From positions 186,001-250,000 of the forward strand of contig NZ_JNYD01000006.1 in NCBI RefSeq assembly GCF_000717175.1: 64,000 nucleotides of DNA, read 5' to 3'. Position numbers and translations under genes: made by a program. The notes below the pieces were generated by a model. It searched no databases, had not been told where the DNA came from, and was given only the letters and a program-made list of their open reading frames with translations. Source of the DNA: Pseudonocardia autotrophica (GTDB lineage: Bacteria; Actinomycetota; Actinomycetes; Mycobacteriales; Pseudonocardiaceae). This document shows positions 61,809-64,000 of the stretch, piece after piece (the stretch's first letter is position 1; each line of letters opens with the position of its first letter).

Positions 61809-62185
61809 GCCGCCGGCCTTTCCAGCGCACCCGTCGCCCGTCGAGTCACGGTCAGCGGTAGCCCCGGAAGCACCGCCGCGACGCTCGCGCTGACCGTGAC
61901 GGTGAGCCGTCCGCCAGGTTCCTCGTGGGCCTCTGCCTCGACCTCGCGGAGCAGGTTGCCTGTGGTGCGGTTGGCAAAGGCCGCGGCAGCCTGCCGGGCA
62001 ACGTCCGGAGACTCGATCCCTCGATATCGGCCGGCGCGAAGGCCGTCTTCGGCTGCGGATAAGGCGAGCTGTGAAGCCATTGCGAGTATGGCGGCCTGAA
62101 CGCCGACCAGGACGAGAGCGAGGGTTCCGGACCAGAGCAGCGCGAGCTCAACGCTGGTGGCGCCGCCGCGCTCGGAGTCGCTCAC
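61805..62185 (-). CDS. TadE-like pilus assembly protein 1
   Basis: 126 residues from the GTG at 62185. ERGGATSVELALLWSGTLALVLVG is the TadE signature with the conserved Glu in a hydrophobic helix. A small outer domain follows. It overlaps the small hydrophobic gene upstream by four bases and the next gene by four bases. Confidence 0.7.
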   Translation of the reverse strand: MSDSERGGATSVELALLWSGTLALVLVGVQAAILAMASQLALSAAEDGLRAGRYRGIESPDVARQAAAAFANRTTGNLLREVEAEAHEEPGGRLTVTVSASVAAVLPGLPLTVTRRATGALERPAA

Positions 62186-62385
62186 TCGAGCGCTCCGAGC
62201 TTCTTGGCGACGAACGCGCCGACCGCCGTCGCGATGACGCCCCCGATCACCGCGCCGGCCCCGATGTGGAATCCTTCGTCGGAGTTGCGCCCGCCACCGC
62301 GCTCGTCGATCGGGCCCGTCCGCTGTATCAGGGCGACGTAGAGTTCGGTGACGGCCAGCCGGAGACGTGTTGACGCTGCACGCAT
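62182..62385 (-). CDS. Small hydrophobic protein, possible Flp-like pilin
   Basis: 67 residues. After a charged N-terminus with DERGGGRNSDEG comes one long hydrophobic segment (GAGAVIGGVIATAVGAFVAK). It has the size and position of the Flp pilin or DUF4244 protein in actinobacterial TAD loci, but the leader-peptide cleavage site is not clear. Not firmly assigned. Confidence 0.5.
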   Translation of the reverse strand: MRAASTRLRLAVTELYVALIQRTGPIDERGGGRNSDEGFHIGAGAVIGGVIATAVGAFVAKKLGALE

Positions 62386-62406
62386 GGTGGAGACCTCCAG
62401 AGGGAT

Positions 62407-63285
62407 TCACAGGGACAGCAGGACCGTCGTGGCGGGATAGAGGACCCATGCGGCGATGAGAAGGACCTGCAGGGCGCCCGGCGTGCTCATCTGGCCGCTG
62501 GCTCGATTCGCCTCGGCGCGGGCGTCCTCGCGCAGCTCGTCCTCCAGGGTTTCCGCCCGGGCCAGGAGTGTGTCGATCACAGCGCCGCCGTCCGTTCCCG
62601 CGGTCCGCGTGATGGCCGCGAGATCGTCGAGCTCGGGCAGGTCGATCGTTTCGCTCAGCTGGCGCAGGCCCTCCCAGGGCATTTGACCGCTGCGCTCCGC
62701 TAGATCAAGCTGACGCGCGATCTGCCCCATCGCCCAGCTTCCTCCAAGCAGGCTCGCCGGGGCGCGCAGCGCAGTGGCCACCCCGGCGCCACCGCGGCGC
62801 AGGAGACTGACCTGTTGGAGGTAGGCGACCAGGGCGTATCGCATCTCCTCGCGACGAGAATCGGCGTGCCGTTGGATCCGCCGCGCCGCTCCTGTCCAGC
62901 CGGCCGCTCCGCCCACAACGGTGAAGGCAAGGGCGACAACGCCGGGTAGCTCGATGCTCAGCAGCTCCGTCAGCAGCAGCAGGAGCGGACCGGACGCCGC
63001 ACCGCCGAGGGTCTCCACCGCCCGGCGGGCGAAGACCTGGTCCCGCGCCACGCCGACAAGCCGCAGATCCTTCGCGTCGACAGCGTCGGGCAGATGACGA
63101 AGTAGCTGGGCAGCCCGCACCGACAGCGCCCGCCGTTGGCGGGGCCGGCCGGGCCGGTGACGCTCGTCCAGCATCCGCAGCCCGTCGACGAGGGCGGGAT
63201 GCCAAGGGCGGAAGAAGTCGATGGCGATGGCCAAGCCGAGACCGAGAAGTGCGCCCGCGATGGCGCCGACGACGGTCGTGGTCAT
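62407..63285 (-). CDS. TadC-like type II/IV secretion F-domain protein
   Basis: 292 residues with an N-terminal membrane segment, a T2SSF domain in the middle (LRRGGAGVATALRAPAS, LDLAERSGQMPWEGL) and membrane helices at the C-terminus. TadC is an inner-membrane platform subunit. The start overlaps TadB's stop by four bases. Confidence 0.75.
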   Translation of the reverse strand: MTTTVVGAIAGALLGLGLAIAIDFFRPWHPALVDGLRMLDERHRPGRPRQRRALSVRAAQLLRHLPDAVDAKDLRLVGVARDQVFARRAVETLGGAASGPLLLLLTELLSIELPGVVALAFTVVGGAAGWTGAARRIQRHADSRREEMRYALVAYLQQVSLLRRGGAGVATALRAPASLLGGSWAMGQIARQLDLAERSGQMPWEGLRQLSETIDLPELDDLAAITRTAGTDGGAVIDTLLARAETLEDELREDARAEANRASGQMSTPGALQVLLIAAWVLYPATTVLLSL

Positions 63286-64000
63286 CGGAGGCGACCAAGG
63301 AAGCGAGGAGCAGCCGAGCCGAGGGCGAGCCGGCGCATCCAGATCAGGAGAGCGGCGGTGCCCATCAGGAGCGCCGCCATGACGAGCTGGCCCCCCAGAG
63401 TCCGATACGCGTCGGCGAACCCAGGGGCGAGTGCAAGGAGGACGAACACTCCGGCCTGGATAACGAGGAGCATCACGATCGACTGTCGGGACTCCGCGCG
63501 GTCGGCCTCGATCTCTCGCCGGCTACGGACCTCGCGCTCGACGGATGTCGCAAGCTGCCGGAGGATCATGCCCACCCCGGGCGTCTGGTGAAGAAGCGCG
63601 AGCGTGAGAGCGGCCGAGATGCTGTCGGCAACGCGGTCGTCGATCTCGTCCGCGAACGAGGCGAGGGCGGTCACTCTGTCCTGCCGCCCGTGCCTCAGGG
63701 CTGCGGCGAGGCGTCGGACCGGTCCGGCGATCTGCTCCGGAGCCGAGTTGCCGGACGCGATGATCGCTTCGGTGAGCCCGGCGGCGCCTCCACCGACGAG
63801 CACATCAGCCATCCGTCGACACCACGTTGCCAGGTTGGCCAGGACCTCGATCTGCTCGCGGGCCACGCGCGCCGACCCGAGCAACCAGGGCAACCAGGTT
63901 CCGGTGCAGACGAGGGCGAGCCCAATGACGGGCCACCCTGTCAGCGCCGCGGCGCCGATGCCGCCGATGACCCAGGCGAGGATGCGGAGACGCTCCGTCG
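63282..64000 (-). CDS. TadB-like type II/IV secretion F-domain protein (partial)
   Basis: The frame is open from the stop at 63282 to the window edge, at least 238 residues. A cytoplasmic helical T2SSF domain (LATWCRRMADVLVGGGAAGLTEAIIAS, LLHQTPGVGMILRQLATS) is followed by two membrane helices (IVMLLVIQAGVFVLLALAPG and MAALLMGTAALLIWMRRL). The start and the TadA ATPase are expected beyond the window. Confidence 0.75.
   Translation of the reverse strand, partial: TERLRILAWVIGGIGAAALTGWPVIGLALVCTGTWLPWLLGSARVAREQIEVLANLATWCRRMADVLVGGGAAGLTEAIIASGNSAPEQIAGPVRRLAAALRHGRQDRVTALASFADEIDDRVADSISAALTLALLHQTPGVGMILRQLATSVEREVRSRREIEADRAESRQSIVMLLVIQAGVFVLLALAPGFADAYRTLGGQLVMAALLMGTAALLIWMRRLALGSAAPRFLGRLR

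Overview
The window is very GC-rich, uses GTG starts and GC-ending codons heavily, and has short intergenic gaps. The order CBS/CorC protein - cytidine deaminase-like - era - recO - uppS - smtB/zur - glyS - dgt - dnaG - tRNA-Asn matches the actinobacterial chromosome core as I remember it from Mycobacterium. ECF41-type sigma factors, a DUF732 protein and a TAD pilus cluster also fit. My best guess is a Pseudonocardiaceae-type actinomycete; the genus is inference.

Layout. 0-16 kb is a housekeeping block: possible ybeY tail, CorC-like protein, degenerate cytidine deaminase, L-2-hydroxyglutarate oxidase, era, recO, uppS, a zinc-regulator pair (SmtB-like and Zur-like), and glycyl-tRNA synthetase. 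Less conserved genes are inserted in it, notably a lone P-loop ATPase after recO. 16-17.7 kb holds a DUF559 protein flanked by six copies of a 64-bp palindromic repeat at about 90-bp spacing. 17.7-23.4 kb has two CBS/CNNM membrane proteins, XdhC, YdcF and dGTPase. 23.6-29.8 kb has two ECF41-type sigma factors with a carboxymuconolactone decarboxylase-like protein, an SDR, a serine hydrolase and small membrane or secreted proteins. 29.9-39.5 kb has primase, a methyltransferase, a flavin oxidase, a degenerate EAL-CBS-GGDEF protein, an NAD(P)H oxidoreductase with divergent GlxA-type regulator, and a broken AAA ATPase.

39.6-57.2 kb is an accessory island starting at tRNA-Asn(GTT). It has an excisionase-like HTH protein, MobC and relaxase genes but no integrase, a perfect LexA-type SOS box, a lower-GC DUF5131/TcmP pair, and a tightly coupled three-gene operon of 10.6 kb. 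That operon encodes a NERD/pseudokinase/kinase/P-loop protein (1290 aa), an unrecognised 544-aa protein, and a 1684-aa protein with a PD-(D/E)XK-like motif and a HerA/FtsK-type ATPase. It looks like an anti-phage or anti-plasmid effector module, close in composition to the kinase/ATPase arm of MADS and reminiscent of DndFGH, but with no methyltransferase or other modification gene in the window. A frameshifted transposase remnant abuts its 3' end.

57.3-64 kb carries a leftward operon for a TAD/Flp-type pilus: prepilin peptidase, a large membrane LysM-BTAD protein, three TadE-like pseudopilins, a small hydrophobic protein, TadC and part of TadB. The genes overlap by 1-4 bp and are probably one transcript.

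Two sequence themes recur. Four intergenic sites carry 40-bp palindromes beginning GTGAG and ending CTCAC, two of which include the stop codon of the upstream gene. Several genes (recO, uppS, xdhC, dnaG and others) have a TANNNT -10 hexamer 6-8 bases before the start codon, which predicts leaderless mRNAs.
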